Source: Desulfovibrio sp.
GTDB lineage: Bacteria; Desulfobacterota; Desulfovibrionia; Desulfovibrionales; Desulfovibrionaceae
Length of the DNA stretch: 18,431 bases
Assembly: GCA_028708195.1 (NCBI GenBank)
Contig: JAQVZK010000007.1
Coordinates: 1 to 18,431, forward strand
Direction: 5' to 3'
Below, one piece after another: positions 1-7,387 of the stretch (position 1 is the stretch's first letter; each line of letters begins with the position of its first letter). Position numbers and translations under genes: made by a program. The notes beneath the pieces are model-generated. The model did not search any database. It had not been told where the DNA came from and saw only the letters and a program-made list of their open reading frames with translations.

Positions 1-36
1 GAAACGGAATGCAAGTGTCACGGGGAGGATAAGTAA
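1..36 (+). CDS. C-terminal end of upstream Fe-S subunit (partial, HmcB/NhcB-like)
   Basis: Frame 1 reads ETECKCHGEDK followed by a TAA stop at 34-36, directly abutting the ATG of the next gene. The ribosome site of that next gene (GGGGAGG, about 22-28) lies inside this reading frame, which is the usual arrangement for translationally coupled operon genes. In Hmc and Nhc operons the gene before the NrfD-like subunit encodes a ferredoxin-like multi-cluster subunit (HmcB/NhcB). The identity is inferred from this gene order, because only eleven residues are visible. Confidence 0.5.
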   Translation, partial: ETECKCHGEDK

Positions 37-1251
37 ATGTCGCACCACAGCATAGTCATTCCCACTAAGGACAAGCTGCTCAACCTTGGCGAGTTCTTCA
101 AACCTACGCCAGGCAATATTATTACCGCCGTCATTTTGACGGTAGGCCTGATCATTACCATCATACGCTTCACAATGGGTATCGGCTCGGTAACCAACCT
201 GAGCAACACCCAGCCCTGGGGCCTGTGGATCGGCTTTGACCTGCTTTGTGGTGTGGCCTTGGCGGCTGGTGGCTACTTTACCACCGTGGCCTGCTACATC
301 ATGGGTATGAAACAGTTTCATTCGGCAGTACGCCCGGCCATTACCACAGCCTTTCTGGGCTACGGTTTCGTGGTTGTGGCCCTGCTGTATGATCTGGGTC
401 ATCCGCTGCGTCTGCCCTACATGTTCTTCTTCCCCGGTACCACTTCGGTTCTGTTTGAAGTGGGCCTGTGCGTTGCCACCTATGTTACGGTGCTTCTCAT
501 CGAGTTCTCCGTGGCTCCTATGGAATGGCTGGCGCAGAAGTACACCTTCCTGCTCAAATGGCGCAAGCTTGTGGTGCACGCCACCATCGTGCTCACCATC
601 TTTGGTGTGACACTGTCTACCCTGCACCAGTCCTCTCTGGGTGCCCTGTACCTCATCGCACCTGAAAAGCTGCATCCCTTGTGGTACTCGCCCTTCATGC
701 CCATGTTCTTCTTCGTCAGTTCAATGGCTGCCGGGGCCTCCATGGTCATTTTTGAAGGCATGTTCGCCCACAAGTGTCTGCACCACTACATGGATGAAAC
801 CCACCACCGTGAAGCTGACGGCGTGATCTTCAGCTTTGCGCGCGCGGCTTCCTTCATCCTGTTTGCCTACTTCATGCTCAAGATCATCGACATGCTGGTG
901 CAGGCCAACCTGCCCTATGTCTTCTCGGGCTACGGCGCGTGGTGGCTGGTGGAAATTCTGGGCTTTGTGCTGCTGCCCGCCCTGGTTTATGCCAAGGGCG
1001 CGCGTGACCGCAACGTGACATTGTGCCGAATCGCGTCGGCCAACGCAGTGCTGGGCATCGTCCTGAACCGTTTCAACGTGTCCATGATTGCCTTCAACTA
1101 CAATCTGCCCCCGGCGGAGCGCTACTTCCCCAGCATATGGGAATTCTGCATCTCCATCTTCGTGGTGACGATGATTGTGACTGCGTACCGCTTTATCGTC
1201 TACCACATGCCGGTGCTGTACGAACACCCCGACTTCAAGGATGAGCACTAG
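37..1251 (+). CDS. nhcC: NrfD/HmcC-family integral membrane subunit of a transmembrane redox complex (NhcC/HmcC)
   Basis: This 404-residue protein is strongly hydrophobic, with about ten membrane segments, and has NrfD/PsrC-family character. It resembles HmcC, including a TQPWGLWIGFDLLCG segment near residue 55 and a DLGHPLR segment near residue 120. Family members exchange electrons between the menaquinone pool and periplasmic or cytoplasmic redox partners, so it should sit in the inner membrane with the Fe-S subunit upstream and a multihaem cytochrome further upstream. The ATG at 37 follows GGGGAGG at good spacing and abuts the previous stop. An HmcD-like gene follows after 23 nt, and the operon then ends at a terminator. 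That matches the short nine-haem cytochrome (nhcABCD) operon of D. desulfuricans better than the longer hmcABCDEF operon. The choice between NhcC and HmcC rests on this order. Confidence 0.88.
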   Translation: MSHHSIVIPTKDKLLNLGEFFKPTPGNIITAVILTVGLIITIIRFTMGIGSVTNLSNTQPWGLWIGFDLLCGVALAAGGYFTTVACYIMGMKQFHSAVRPAITTAFLGYGFVVVALLYDLGHPLRLPYMFFFPGTTSVLFEVGLCVATYVTVLLIEFSVAPMEWLAQKYTFLLKWRKLVVHATIVLTIFGVTLSTLHQSSLGALYLIAPEKLHPLWYSPFMPMFFFVSSMAAGASMVIFEGMFAHKCLHHYMDETHHREADGVIFSFARAASFILFAYFMLKIIDMLVQANLPYVFSGYGAWWLVEILGFVLLPALVYAKGARDRNVTLCRIASANAVLGIVLNRFNVSMIAFNYNLPPAERYFPSIWEFCISIFVVTMIVTAYRFIVYHMPVLYEHPDFKDEH

Positions 1252-1274
1252 CCAATCCGAAAGAGGAGAATACT

Positions 1275-1427
1275 ATGGAATTCCATACTTTTTACGACTA
1301 CTTCCTCTATACGAAGAACTGGGCTTACGCCATGATGTTCGTGGTGCTGCCGCTCTACGTGGTATACTGGAACTTTGTGCTGTTTCCCCGCAAAAAGGGC
1401 CGTAACGGCGACTCCAAGGGGCATTAA
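1275..1427 (+). CDS. nhcD: HmcD/NhcD-like small single-span membrane protein
   Basis: This is a short 50-residue gene with an ATG at 1275 and TAA at 1425-1427. A strong AAGAGGAGAA ribosome site lies at 1261-1270. The product begins MEFHTFYDYFLYTKNWAY, has one hydrophobic span (about residues 17-37) and ends in a positively charged, polar tail (FPRKKGRNGDSKGH). The basic tail suggests a cytoplasmic C-terminus. Its size, position and shape match the small HmcD-type subunit that follows the NrfD-like subunit in Hmc and Nhc operons. The protein's exact role is unknown; it may stabilise the complex. A terminator follows 34 nt after the stop, so no HmcE- or HmcF-like genes follow. Confidence 0.82.
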   Translation: MEFHTFYDYFLYTKNWAYAMMFVVLPLYVVYWNFVLFPRKKGRNGDSKGH

Positions 1428-1460
1428 GGGCCACAGGGCCTGAATGCAGTCTGAAATCTC

Positions 1461-1499
1461 AGGGGGCGACGCCGTAAAGCGCCGCCCCCTGTTTGTTTG
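1461..1499 (+). terminator. Rho-independent terminator of the nhc/hmc-type operon
   Basis: The arm AGGGGGCGACG pairs with CGCCGCCCCCT around the loop CCGTAAAG, with one mismatch in 11 pairs (1461-1490). It is followed by the T-rich run GTTTGTTT. It lies 34 nt after the stop of the small membrane-protein gene. Confidence 0.88.
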
Positions 1500-1802
1500 A
1501 CAGAATTTTTGTGTATGGGTGCCCTGTTGCGCCCCTTGCTGGTGCCCCCGGGCTACGGCATTTGGCCGTGTGGCGCAAGGCTGGCCGCGATGCCCATCGG
1601 CTCTGGGCAGGTAGCGCCGGTGTGTGCTGCAACCCACATCGGCTATGGGCAGGCGCACTTTTTCAGGCCGCTATGCCCCTGCGCAGCACAAGATAGTCAC
1701 CTGGCTGATAATCGGCTGTTTTCTCAGGTCAAAAATGGTGACTGCAAACCGGGCCCGCGTGTGATATCAAAGAGGCTATATTGAGGGCGCTTGCTGAGCG
1801 CA
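1500..1802. other. Non-coding spacer with a short imperfect direct repeat
   Basis: No convincing gene is visible between the terminator at 1499 and the promoter at 1803. The short open frames here have no family resemblance and poor ribosome sites. A near-repeat is present: CCCATCGGCTCTGGGCAG (1593-1610) and CCCACATCGGCTATGGGCAG (1633-1652). Each copy has self-complementary ends (CCCA with TGGG), so each could form a small hairpin. I cannot assign a function. Confidence 0.45.
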
Positions 1803-1831
1803 TTGCGCCTTACACGTGCATGCGCTATAGT
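1803..1831 (+). promoter_or_regulatory. Candidate sigma-70 promoter of the methyltransferase gene
   Basis: TTGCGC (1803-1808) and TATAGT (1826-1831) are separated by 17 nt. The -10 matches the consensus at five of six positions and the -35 at three. It would give a 5' leader of about 60 nt before the GTG at 1901. Confidence 0.5.
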
Positions 1832-1900
1832 TGGGGGAGTTAAAGTGGCTTCGGCGCGTTTGCCATAACGCATATATGCAGCCATGAGCGGAGGCTTGAC

Positions 1901-2671
1901 GTGCGACGATTTTATCAGGAAAGCTGGCAAGGCATACCATTTACATCCTTTTCGCATATCTCCTTCTTTCATTTGGCGGAGCCAAAGTTCTACGCTGTTT
2001 TTTACGAAGAACTCTTCCGCCGCTATAAGGATTGGGACGATCTGCCTGCTGTCTGGCGTGAGAACAAACGCAAGGATGCGCGCTGGCTCGTTGGTGAGCT
2101 GCGAGACAAGCTCGCCAGAGAAACCGGACCGCGTACCGAACCCGTGCGCGTGCTTTCCATTGGCAGCGGCGTGGGCTATATGGAAAAAATTCTGCTGGAA
2201 GAGATGCCGGACCTGGAGCTGCACGTCAATGAGCCCAGCACCGTGGGCATGAAATGGCTGCGCCAGCATATCCCCAGCGAGCGCATCTATATCGGTCTGC
2301 CACCGGCTTGTCTGCCGCCCGACGTGCACTATGACATGATCTACCTCTCCACCGTGGACTACGGCATCCCCACGCGCGAATTCACTCACCTGCTGCAGGA
2401 ATTGCGGGCACAGCTTGCCCCGGGCGGCGAGATCATCCTGCTGTCGGCCTCATTGCTGGAAGAAGATTCCTTCATTGGCAGCTTTGTCAACGCCATCAAA
2501 ATCTTCATTCGTGGCGCGCTGCACTATATCGGCATCCGGCGTCAGCAGTTTTGGGGCTGGCGGCGCACACGCGATGAATATCGCCTGGTGCTCAAACAGG
2601 CGGGGCTTACCGATGTGAAGGACGGCTGGCTGCAGGACGGATTTGAAACGTACTGGATTCGCGGGCGTTAG
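1901..2671 (+). CDS. Class I SAM-dependent methyltransferase-like protein
   Basis: This 256-residue protein starts at GTG 1901, which has GGAGG (1890-1894) six bases upstream. The central part has a Rossmann methyltransferase pattern. The glycine-rich motif I (VLSIGSGVGYME) is at residues 84-95, and the acidic residue ending strand 2 is E111 in LHVNEPS. A motif-II-like segment (VHYDMIYLSTVDYGIP) and a post-II helix-strand segment (LRAQLAPGGEIILLSAS) follow. The first 80 residues are an aromatic-rich extension of unknown role. The substrate cannot be read from the sequence. Nearby surface-glycan genes make a sugar or lipid substrate possible, but they lie on the other strand. It appears to be a single-gene unit with its own promoter. 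Confidence 0.75.
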   Translation: MRRFYQESWQGIPFTSFSHISFFHLAEPKFYAVFYEELFRRYKDWDDLPAVWRENKRKDARWLVGELRDKLARETGPRTEPVRVLSIGSGVGYMEKILLEEMPDLELHVNEPSTVGMKWLRQHIPSERIYIGLPPACLPPDVHYDMIYLSTVDYGIPTREFTHLLQELRAQLAPGGEIILLSASLLEEDSFIGSFVNAIKIFIRGALHYIGIRRQQFWGWRRTRDEYRLVLKQAGLTDVKDGWLQDGFETYWIRGR

Positions 2672-2704
2672 AACTTTTTTTCGTTGAAATACTTTGTGGA
2701 GGAA

Positions 2705-2813
2705 GGGGCTACTCGTGTAAGCGCGGAAAGAATGAGCCGTGCTTTTACGAAAATCTTTGTGCCCCACACACAAGCGACGACTCTTTTTTCTTAGGGCTTA
2801 CGCGAGTAGCTCC
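2705..2813. repeat. Long imperfect inverted repeat (109-nt hairpin element) in a convergent spacer
   Basis: GGGGCTACTCGTGTAAGC (2705-2722) pairs with GCTTACGCGAGTAGCTCC (2796-2813). All 18 positions pair on the + strand RNA if two G-U wobbles are allowed. The interior is also partly self-complementary: GGAAAGAATGAG faces CTCTTTTTTCTT, and CTTTGTG faces CACACAAG. The whole segment could therefore fold as one long rod. It sits between the convergent methyltransferase and ammonia-lyase genes. It could be a bidirectional terminator or transcript-end structure, or a small palindromic repeat element. Confidence 0.6.
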
Positions 2814-2814
2814 C

Positions 2815-2829
2815 GTGCCCGCAGGGCAC
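2815..2829. other. Short GC-rich hairpin next to the long inverted repeat
   Basis: GTGCCC and GGGCAC flank a GCA loop. No T-tract follows on either strand, so it is not a classical terminator on its own. It lies about 50 nt downstream of the ammonia-lyase stop and may protect or define that transcript's 3' end. Confidence 0.35.
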
Positions 2830-2881
2830 AAATAATCTTCCCGAACGCGACTTCATTCTTAATATTCTGCACGACGCCAGC

Positions 2882-4096
2882 CTATCTGCCAGCGCCGCGC
2901 CCTCCATACCAGACAATCTCACGGTACAATTCCGGCGAGGTATCACCCTCCGTGCTAAAGAGCAGCACCCGTGACGATGCGTCCAGCCCAAATTCCTGCC
3001 GTGCTTCATCCATTTCTGAATTTTTCATCATATATTCCAGCGCGCCAAGGGGTGCCGCGCCGGACTCGCCACTGCACACGGGCCTGTCCCCCGGCAGAGG
3101 AGAGGCAAGAATGCGCATGCCGTTGGCTGCCACAGAATCCGCGCAGGAAAGCGCACCTGCGGCCCTGTCGCGCAAAATGGGCCAGCACAGGCTGCTGGGC
3201 TCACCGCAGGCAAGCCCGGCCATAATGGTCTGCATGTGTCCTGTTACCGCATGGGGATGGCCGTCTGCCGCCCTGAATGAACGGTAAAAGCAGTCGGCCG
3301 CCTGCGGCTCTACAATGACGGCCTGCGGCGCATCATCGCCGAGCACCGAGGCAAAATAGCCCAGCACCGCGGCGGCAAAGGAGCCGACCCCGGCCTGTAA
3401 AAAAATATGGGTTGGGGGCATGACCCCACAGCTTTGCCACTGTTCGTCCGCCTCCAGCGCCAGAGTGGTGTAACCCTGCATGATCCGGAGCGGAACCTCT
3501 TCGTAGCCGTGCCAGGCGGTGTCCTGAACCAGCACACCGCCCGTTGCTGCGGCATGCTGCATGGCCAGACGCACGGTATCATCGTAGTTGAGTTCGGTGA
3601 CAGTGCACTGCGCCCCGGTCTTGCGGATATTCTCCGCCCGCACGGGTGCCGAGCCCTTGGGCATGAACACCACGGCCTTCATGTGCAACTGCTGGGCTGT
3701 CCAGGCAACGCCGCGACCGTGATTGCCGTCCGTTGCCGTCACAAGGGTGACATCCCCAAGTTTTTCACGCACGGCTGCCGAGCGCAAAAAGTCCGGTGTC
3801 ACCTCACGCATGGGCAGTTCAAGCCTTTGCGACAGATAACGCGCCACAGCATAGGAGCCGCCCAATACCTTGAACGCGTTTAGCCCGAACCGCCAAGATT
3901 CGTCCTTTACCTGAATTTCCGCCAGCCCAAGATGCTCGGCCAGAGCCTTCAACCGCACAAGCGGTGTTGCCGTATACTGCGCAAAACCCTGATGAAAGGC
4001 CCGCGCCACGCGCGCCTCTTCAGGGCCAAACAGGCTGACGTCCGCAGCCTGCGCATTGGTGCGGCGACTGTTGTGACAGTAATCAAGCGTTTTCAT
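2882..4096 (-). CDS. dpaL: Diaminopropionate ammonia-lyase (PLP enzyme)
   Basis: This is a 404-residue fold-type-II PLP enzyme that closely resembles E. coli YgeX/DpaL (about 398 residues). The family converts 2,3-diaminopropionate to pyruvate and ammonia in the cytoplasm. The PLP lysine is expected at K76 (FGLNAFKVLGGSYA). D123 in ATDGNHGRG matches the catalytic Asp of the family, and the same segment supplies phosphate and substrate contacts. A second glycine-rich region is LQAGVGSFAAAVLGYF, and the C-terminus has FSTEGDTSPELYREIVWYGG. The start is ATG 4096 with AGGA upstream. The gene begins 35 nt after a lipoprotein gene on the same strand and is probably cotranscribed with it. It may be catabolic or detoxify diaminopropionate; the neighbours do not decide. 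Confidence 0.92.
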   Translation of the reverse strand: MKTLDYCHNSRRTNAQAADVSLFGPEEARVARAFHQGFAQYTATPLVRLKALAEHLGLAEIQVKDESWRFGLNAFKVLGGSYAVARYLSQRLELPMREVTPDFLRSAAVREKLGDVTLVTATDGNHGRGVAWTAQQLHMKAVVFMPKGSAPVRAENIRKTGAQCTVTELNYDDTVRLAMQHAAATGGVLVQDTAWHGYEEVPLRIMQGYTTLALEADEQWQSCGVMPPTHIFLQAGVGSFAAAVLGYFASVLGDDAPQAVIVEPQAADCFYRSFRAADGHPHAVTGHMQTIMAGLACGEPSSLCWPILRDRAAGALSCADSVAANGMRILASPLPGDRPVCSGESGAAPLGALEYMMKNSEMDEARQEFGLDASSRVLLFSTEGDTSPELYREIVWYGGRGAGR

Positions 4097-4131
4097 GTCA
4101 GATATCCTGTGATTGGCGGGGCGAACCCAAC

Positions 4132-5118
4132 TCAGTTGGCGTTGACTGCGCGAGCAAAGGCATTATAGGCCTGACGGCTGGACAGCGCGGCAGTATTGAG
4201 TTCTTCCCGCACAGGATTGTAAAAGCCCTCGGCCAGGCCCTTGGCAAGCACCACCTTGAACTCGGCGCTCTGCTTGAGAAAGTTGCGGTAGGCGCGTTCT
4301 ACAGCCGGGGCAGCGGGAAAGGGGGGCCGCCCCGCGTTGTTCAGGCTGGCGTCAAGCTTGGCCATTACCTGCTCCAGCGCGGCGCGCTCCGGTTTTTGCG
4401 CCACAAGCAGCCCGGCAGTTCTGGAAAACAGGCCAAAAATCTTTTTGGCCTCCAGTATCTGCCTTTTGAGGGGATGCCCATAGAGCAGCACCTCCTCCTC
4501 CGCAGAAGCCCGCGCTTCTACCGTGCCAAGATAGCTATCGCGGGCTGCCATGAATTTTTCATGGCTTTTTTCAATACTGGCGGTCAGGGCAGCGCCCTTG
4601 ACGCCGTCATCACGGATGCTTTCATCCTTCACATAGCGCTCAAGCGCCCCATAATCGGCTCGCATGCTGTCGATGCTCTGGTTCATGTCAGCCACCCATT
4701 GGGCCAGGGTGCGCGACTCATCTTCTGTGAACATGCCCTTGGGGGCGGCCAGCCGGGCGGCCACAGCCTTGCCCTTGCCGCCAGCCGGACGCGGCGCCAA
4801 CTGCCACTCCTGCAGATAGGAGCGCACATTGCTCATGAGCTCGTCGGCCTGGACAAAGTACGGGTCGGCAAGGGTGATGGCCACCACATTATAATAGGCC
4901 ACCACGGCGTCAGCCGCATCAACCTGCGCCTGCGTGGGGGGCGGCCCCTGCTCTTTGGGCGCACTGCCAGCGTCTGCGTCGGCCTTGGGCTTGGCGGGCG
5001 CAGGCTGGGCCTGTTCCTTTTTTGCTGAAGGCGCGGGAGCCTCCTCTTTTTTGCCGGAATCGCAGGCGGCGAGACACAGAACCCCAAGACATACAAGCAG
5101 GATGTATAATTTTTTCAT
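4132..5118 (-). CDS. DUF3829-like lipoprotein
   Basis: Starting at ATG 5118 (MKKLYILL), the product has 328 residues. An N-terminal lipoprotein signal ends in the lipobox LAAC, so Cys19 is the expected lipidated residue. The next residue is Asp, which in E. coli favours inner-membrane retention. A linker of about 50 residues rich in Pro, Ala, Lys and Glu follows, then a mainly helical domain resembling DUF3829 proteins such as E. coli YiiG, whose function is unknown. An in-frame ATG at 5136 is less likely, because it is the 3' edge of a GC-rich hairpin and would put six polar residues before the signal. The ribosome site of the chosen start (AGAAG) is weak and close. The gene is followed by dpaL in the same direction. 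Confidence 0.7.
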   Translation of the reverse strand: MKKLYILLVCLGVLCLAACDSGKKEEAPAPSAKKEQAQPAPAKPKADADAGSAPKEQGPPPTQAQVDAADAVVAYYNVVAITLADPYFVQADELMSNVRSYLQEWQLAPRPAGGKGKAVAARLAAPKGMFTEDESRTLAQWVADMNQSIDSMRADYGALERYVKDESIRDDGVKGAALTASIEKSHEKFMAARDSYLGTVEARASAEEEVLLYGHPLKRQILEAKKIFGLFSRTAGLLVAQKPERAALEQVMAKLDASLNNAGRPPFPAAPAVERAYRNFLKQSAEFKVVLAKGLAEGFYNPVREELNTAALSSRQAYNAFARAVNAN

Positions 5119-5135
5119 ATCTTCTACTGAGAGCA

Positions 5136-5161
5136 TCCCGCGTGGTGCCGCGCGGGATGTT
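5136..5161 (-). other. GC-rich hairpin between the HAD and lipoprotein genes
   Basis: ATCCCGCG and CGCGGGAT flank a loop of about eight bases, forming a stable 8-bp stem. On the minus strand no T-tract follows, so a normal terminator is unlikely. It could slow transcription or protect mRNA between the sugar-biosynthesis part of the gene series and the lipoprotein-dpaL pair. Confidence 0.4.
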
Positions 5162-5186
5162 CATGCTGTTGTGATTGCTGGCTGCC

Positions 5187-5837
5187 CTAGCCCGCCACGC
5201 GGGCCTTTATCCAGGCATTGAGGCCGGTCAAGTCCGTCCCCCAGGGGTAGGCGGATTCAGACGCTGGCTTGATGTCTGGCCCGACGCCGTAAAAAAGCGT
5301 GCCCACGTGCTCTGCTGCATCACGGTCTGTGGGGGCGTCGCCCACCATGAGCACGTCTTGCGCCATCATGGGCAATGGAGCCACTATCTGGCCCAGCAGT
5401 TTGGCCTTGGCCGGGGGCGACCCGTGGATGGAGACAAAATAGTGATCCAGCTTGCGCTCCTGCAGCACTGCCAGCACTTCCTCGTGGGGGGCACCGGAGC
5501 AGACATAGAGGGGCAGCTTGCCCTTCCAGGTATCGAGCACTTCCTGAATTCCGGGAATAAGCGGGCAGCGGCGCACCTCATCCAGGGCGTATTCCGCAAA
5601 CAGGTGGCCCAGCCGTTCAGACTCCTCGTCCGTAATCTGGCGGCCAAGCACCTCACTGTAGAGCCACTCGAACTTCTTGTAACGGCTTACCCCGCCGTGC
5701 AGGGTGTGGTACATGACAAAGCGGTCCTGCGCCTCCTGACCGAAGGGTTCGGCAATACGGGCAAAGGCCCGCGTTTTCACGGGCACGCTGTCGAGAATAA
5801 CGCCGTCGCAGTCAAAAACAATGCATTGCAATGCCAT
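5187..5837 (-). CDS. HAD-superfamily phosphatase (subfamily IA, phosphoglycolate-phosphatase-like)
   Basis: Starting at ATG 5837, the product has 216 residues. AAAAGGA lies just upstream, spanning the end of the preceding acyltransferase gene, whose TAG stop is only two bases before this ATG. That supports this start over one 12 codons earlier. All four HAD motifs are visible: FDCDGVILDS (D9 nucleophile, D11 acid/base), VCSGAP (S114), K144 in PPAKAKL, and MVGDAPTDRDA (D167, D171). The helical segment between motifs I and II is a C1-type cap. Such enzymes dephosphorylate small phospho-sugars or acids. In this series it could play the part KdsC plays in Kdo synthesis, although KdsC is a capless HAD, so this would be an analogue. 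The substrate is inferred. Confidence 0.85.
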   Translation of the reverse strand: MALQCIVFDCDGVILDSVPVKTRAFARIAEPFGQEAQDRFVMYHTLHGGVSRYKKFEWLYSEVLGRQITDEESERLGHLFAEYALDEVRRCPLIPGIQEVLDTWKGKLPLYVCSGAPHEEVLAVLQERKLDHYFVSIHGSPPAKAKLLGQIVAPLPMMAQDVLMVGDAPTDRDAAEHVGTLFYGVGPDIKPASESAYPWGTDLTGLNAWIKARVAG

Positions 5838-5839
5838 AA

Positions 5840-6616
5840 CTATCCTTTTTGCACCGGGTTTGCCGAGCCGCAAACGGTTGCGCCGTCAGTGCCCCGCATG
5901 CCAATGACCTTGGCGGGCACGCCGCCCACAATGGCAAAGGGCGCCACGTTACGGGTGACCACCGCTCCCGCGCCCACCACGGCCCCGCGCCCTATGCGCA
6001 CGTCGGGCGTGATGACGCAGTTGGCCCCAATCCAGACGTCTTCTTCAATGATGATTTCGCCGGGCACGTGCCCCTGATGCATCATGGGCACGTCCTGACG
6101 GGCGATGCAGTGGTTGGCCGCACGTATGACCGTACCCGGCCCCACGGCGGTGTGCGCGCCGATTTCAATACGTCCGGCGTCTGCCCCCACATGCACGTGG
6201 GGCGAAAGGGCCACACTGTCGTGCATCACAAGGCTGCCGTCTGTGGCGGTAATGAAACATCCGCGCCCCAGGCGCACGTTATTGCCAAGGGTCATGCCCT
6301 TGCATCCCGCAAGGCTCAAGCCCGTGCCAAAACGCACCGAACCACAGCGGGCAAAGAGCCAGCGCCAGCCCGCCAGACGCAGAGCAAGCCCCACGGGCGT
6401 GGGAATCCAGCCCAGCATCGCTATCCACAACTCTTCAAGCGCGGCACCCAGACGGCGACGCCAGCCCGGCGCACCGTGCGCGGCGGCGTTTTTTGTGCTG
6501 GAAGAAGCCGTGGAGCCCGGCCTTGCGGAAGAAGCAGGGGCCGAAGGCGTAGCCGACCCATTGGCCGAAGGCGCCTCCGCACCCTGTGCAACGCCCGGTT
6601 TTTCGAGCGCAGCCAT
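5840..6616 (-). CDS. Left-handed beta-helix (hexapeptide-repeat) acyltransferase
   Basis: This 258-residue protein has many hexapeptide repeats (for example [54 protein letters not shown]) and ends in the usual [11 protein letters not shown] loop. H169 in AANHC fits the catalytic His of maltose/galactoside O-acetyltransferase-type enzymes, which use acetyl-CoA. The first 50 residues are Ala/Ser/Pro-rich and probably disordered. An amphipathic or hydrophobic stretch at 57-90 could bind membrane. The ATG abuts the TAA of the KdsB-like gene, and AAGGAA lies upstream, so the two are translationally coupled. A role in O- or N-acylating the sugar of this cluster is an inference. Confidence 0.85.
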   Translation of the reverse strand: MAALEKPGVAQGAEAPSANGSATPSAPASSARPGSTASSSTKNAAAHGAPGWRRRLGAALEELWIAMLGWIPTPVGLALRLAGWRWLFARCGSVRFGTGLSLAGCKGMTLGNNVRLGRGCFITATDGSLVMHDSVALSPHVHVGADAGRIEIGAHTAVGPGTVIRAANHCIARQDVPMMHQGHVPGEIIIEEDVWIGANCVITPDVRIGRGAVVGAGAVVTRNVAPFAIVGGVPAKVIGMRGTDGATVCGSANPVQKG

Positions 6617-7387
6617 TTATTTGCTGTATTCCTTCATGAGGTCGTCGCCCTGCATGAGACGCGTCACACGTGCCAGATCTTCAGGAGTGTCCACGCTCCA
6701 GCTGCGGCAGTCGGTGGGGACCATACGCACCTTTTCGCCGTACTCGAGAATACGCATCATATCTACGGATTCATAGATTTCCAGGGGGCTTTCGTCCATT
6801 TCATTGAAACGCAGCAGATAGTCGCGACGGAAAGGAATGATGCAGACCTGCTTGCGCATGGGCACCTTGTCAGACCCCTTTTTGCGCGAGGGGATGGGTT
6901 CACGCGAGAAATAGAGGGCGTCGTTAAAACGGTCCACCACCACCTTGACTTCGTTGGGATCTTCAAATTCCTCAAGAGTATCCATATCGGCCATGAGGTT
7001 GGTGACGTTGATGCTGGGGTCAGCCAGCATGGGAGCCACGGCGGCGTCGATCATTTCGGGGCGCACCATAGGCTCGTCGCCCTGCACCATAACCACGATG
7101 TCGGCCTTTTTGCCCGTGGCGGCCTCAATCTTGAGCAAGGCTTCGGCTGTGCGCGTGGAGCAGCGCACGTGGTGGTCGCCGGTCATGACGCTGTTCAGCC
7201 CCGCGCTGATGCAGTAGTTTTCGATGATCTCGTCGCAGGTGGCCACATAGGTGGTGGAAAGGGTTTTGCTCATGGCCGTGCGAAAGGCCACGTGTCCGAC
7301 CATAGGCACGTTGTGGATAAGGGCCAGAGGCTTGCCGGGATAACGGCTGGACCCCATACGCGCGGGAATGATGGCGATAATGTTCAT
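6617..7387 (-). CDS. KdsB-family CMP-sugar-acid cytidylyltransferase (divergent)
   Basis: This 256-residue protein is the same length as 3-deoxy-manno-octulosonate cytidylyltransferase (KdsB). The nucleotide-binding signature IPARMGSSRYPGKPL is at residues 7-21, VQGDEP at 101-106 and VDTPEDL near the C-terminus. KdsB couples CTP and Kdo to CMP-Kdo. The sugar-recognition segments differ from canonical KdsB: HHVRCSTRTAEAL (72-84) replaces the usual SGT-R-AE pattern, and ESVDMMRILEYG replaces the usual ES-LEQLR-LE-G pattern. The substrate may therefore be a different keto sugar acid. AAGGAG lies seven bases before ATG 7387. The gene abuts the acyltransferase gene and follows the SDR gene by 159 nt. 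Confidence 0.82.
   Translation of the reverse strand: MNIIAIIPARMGSSRYPGKPLALIHNVPMVGHVAFRTAMSKTLSTTYVATCDEIIENYCISAGLNSVMTGDHHVRCSTRTAEALLKIEAATGKKADIVVMVQGDEPMVRPEMIDAAVAPMLADPSINVTNLMADMDTLEEFEDPNEVKVVVDRFNDALYFSREPIPSRKKGSDKVPMRKQVCIIPFRRDYLLRFNEMDESPLEIYESVDMMRILEYGEKVRMVPTDCRSWSVDTPEDLARVTRLMQGDDLMKEYSK

Noticed and set aside
1497..1519. TTGACA at 1497-1502 as a promoter -35
   Set aside because: It overlaps the terminator's T-rich tail, and no acceptable -10 follows at 16-18 nt.
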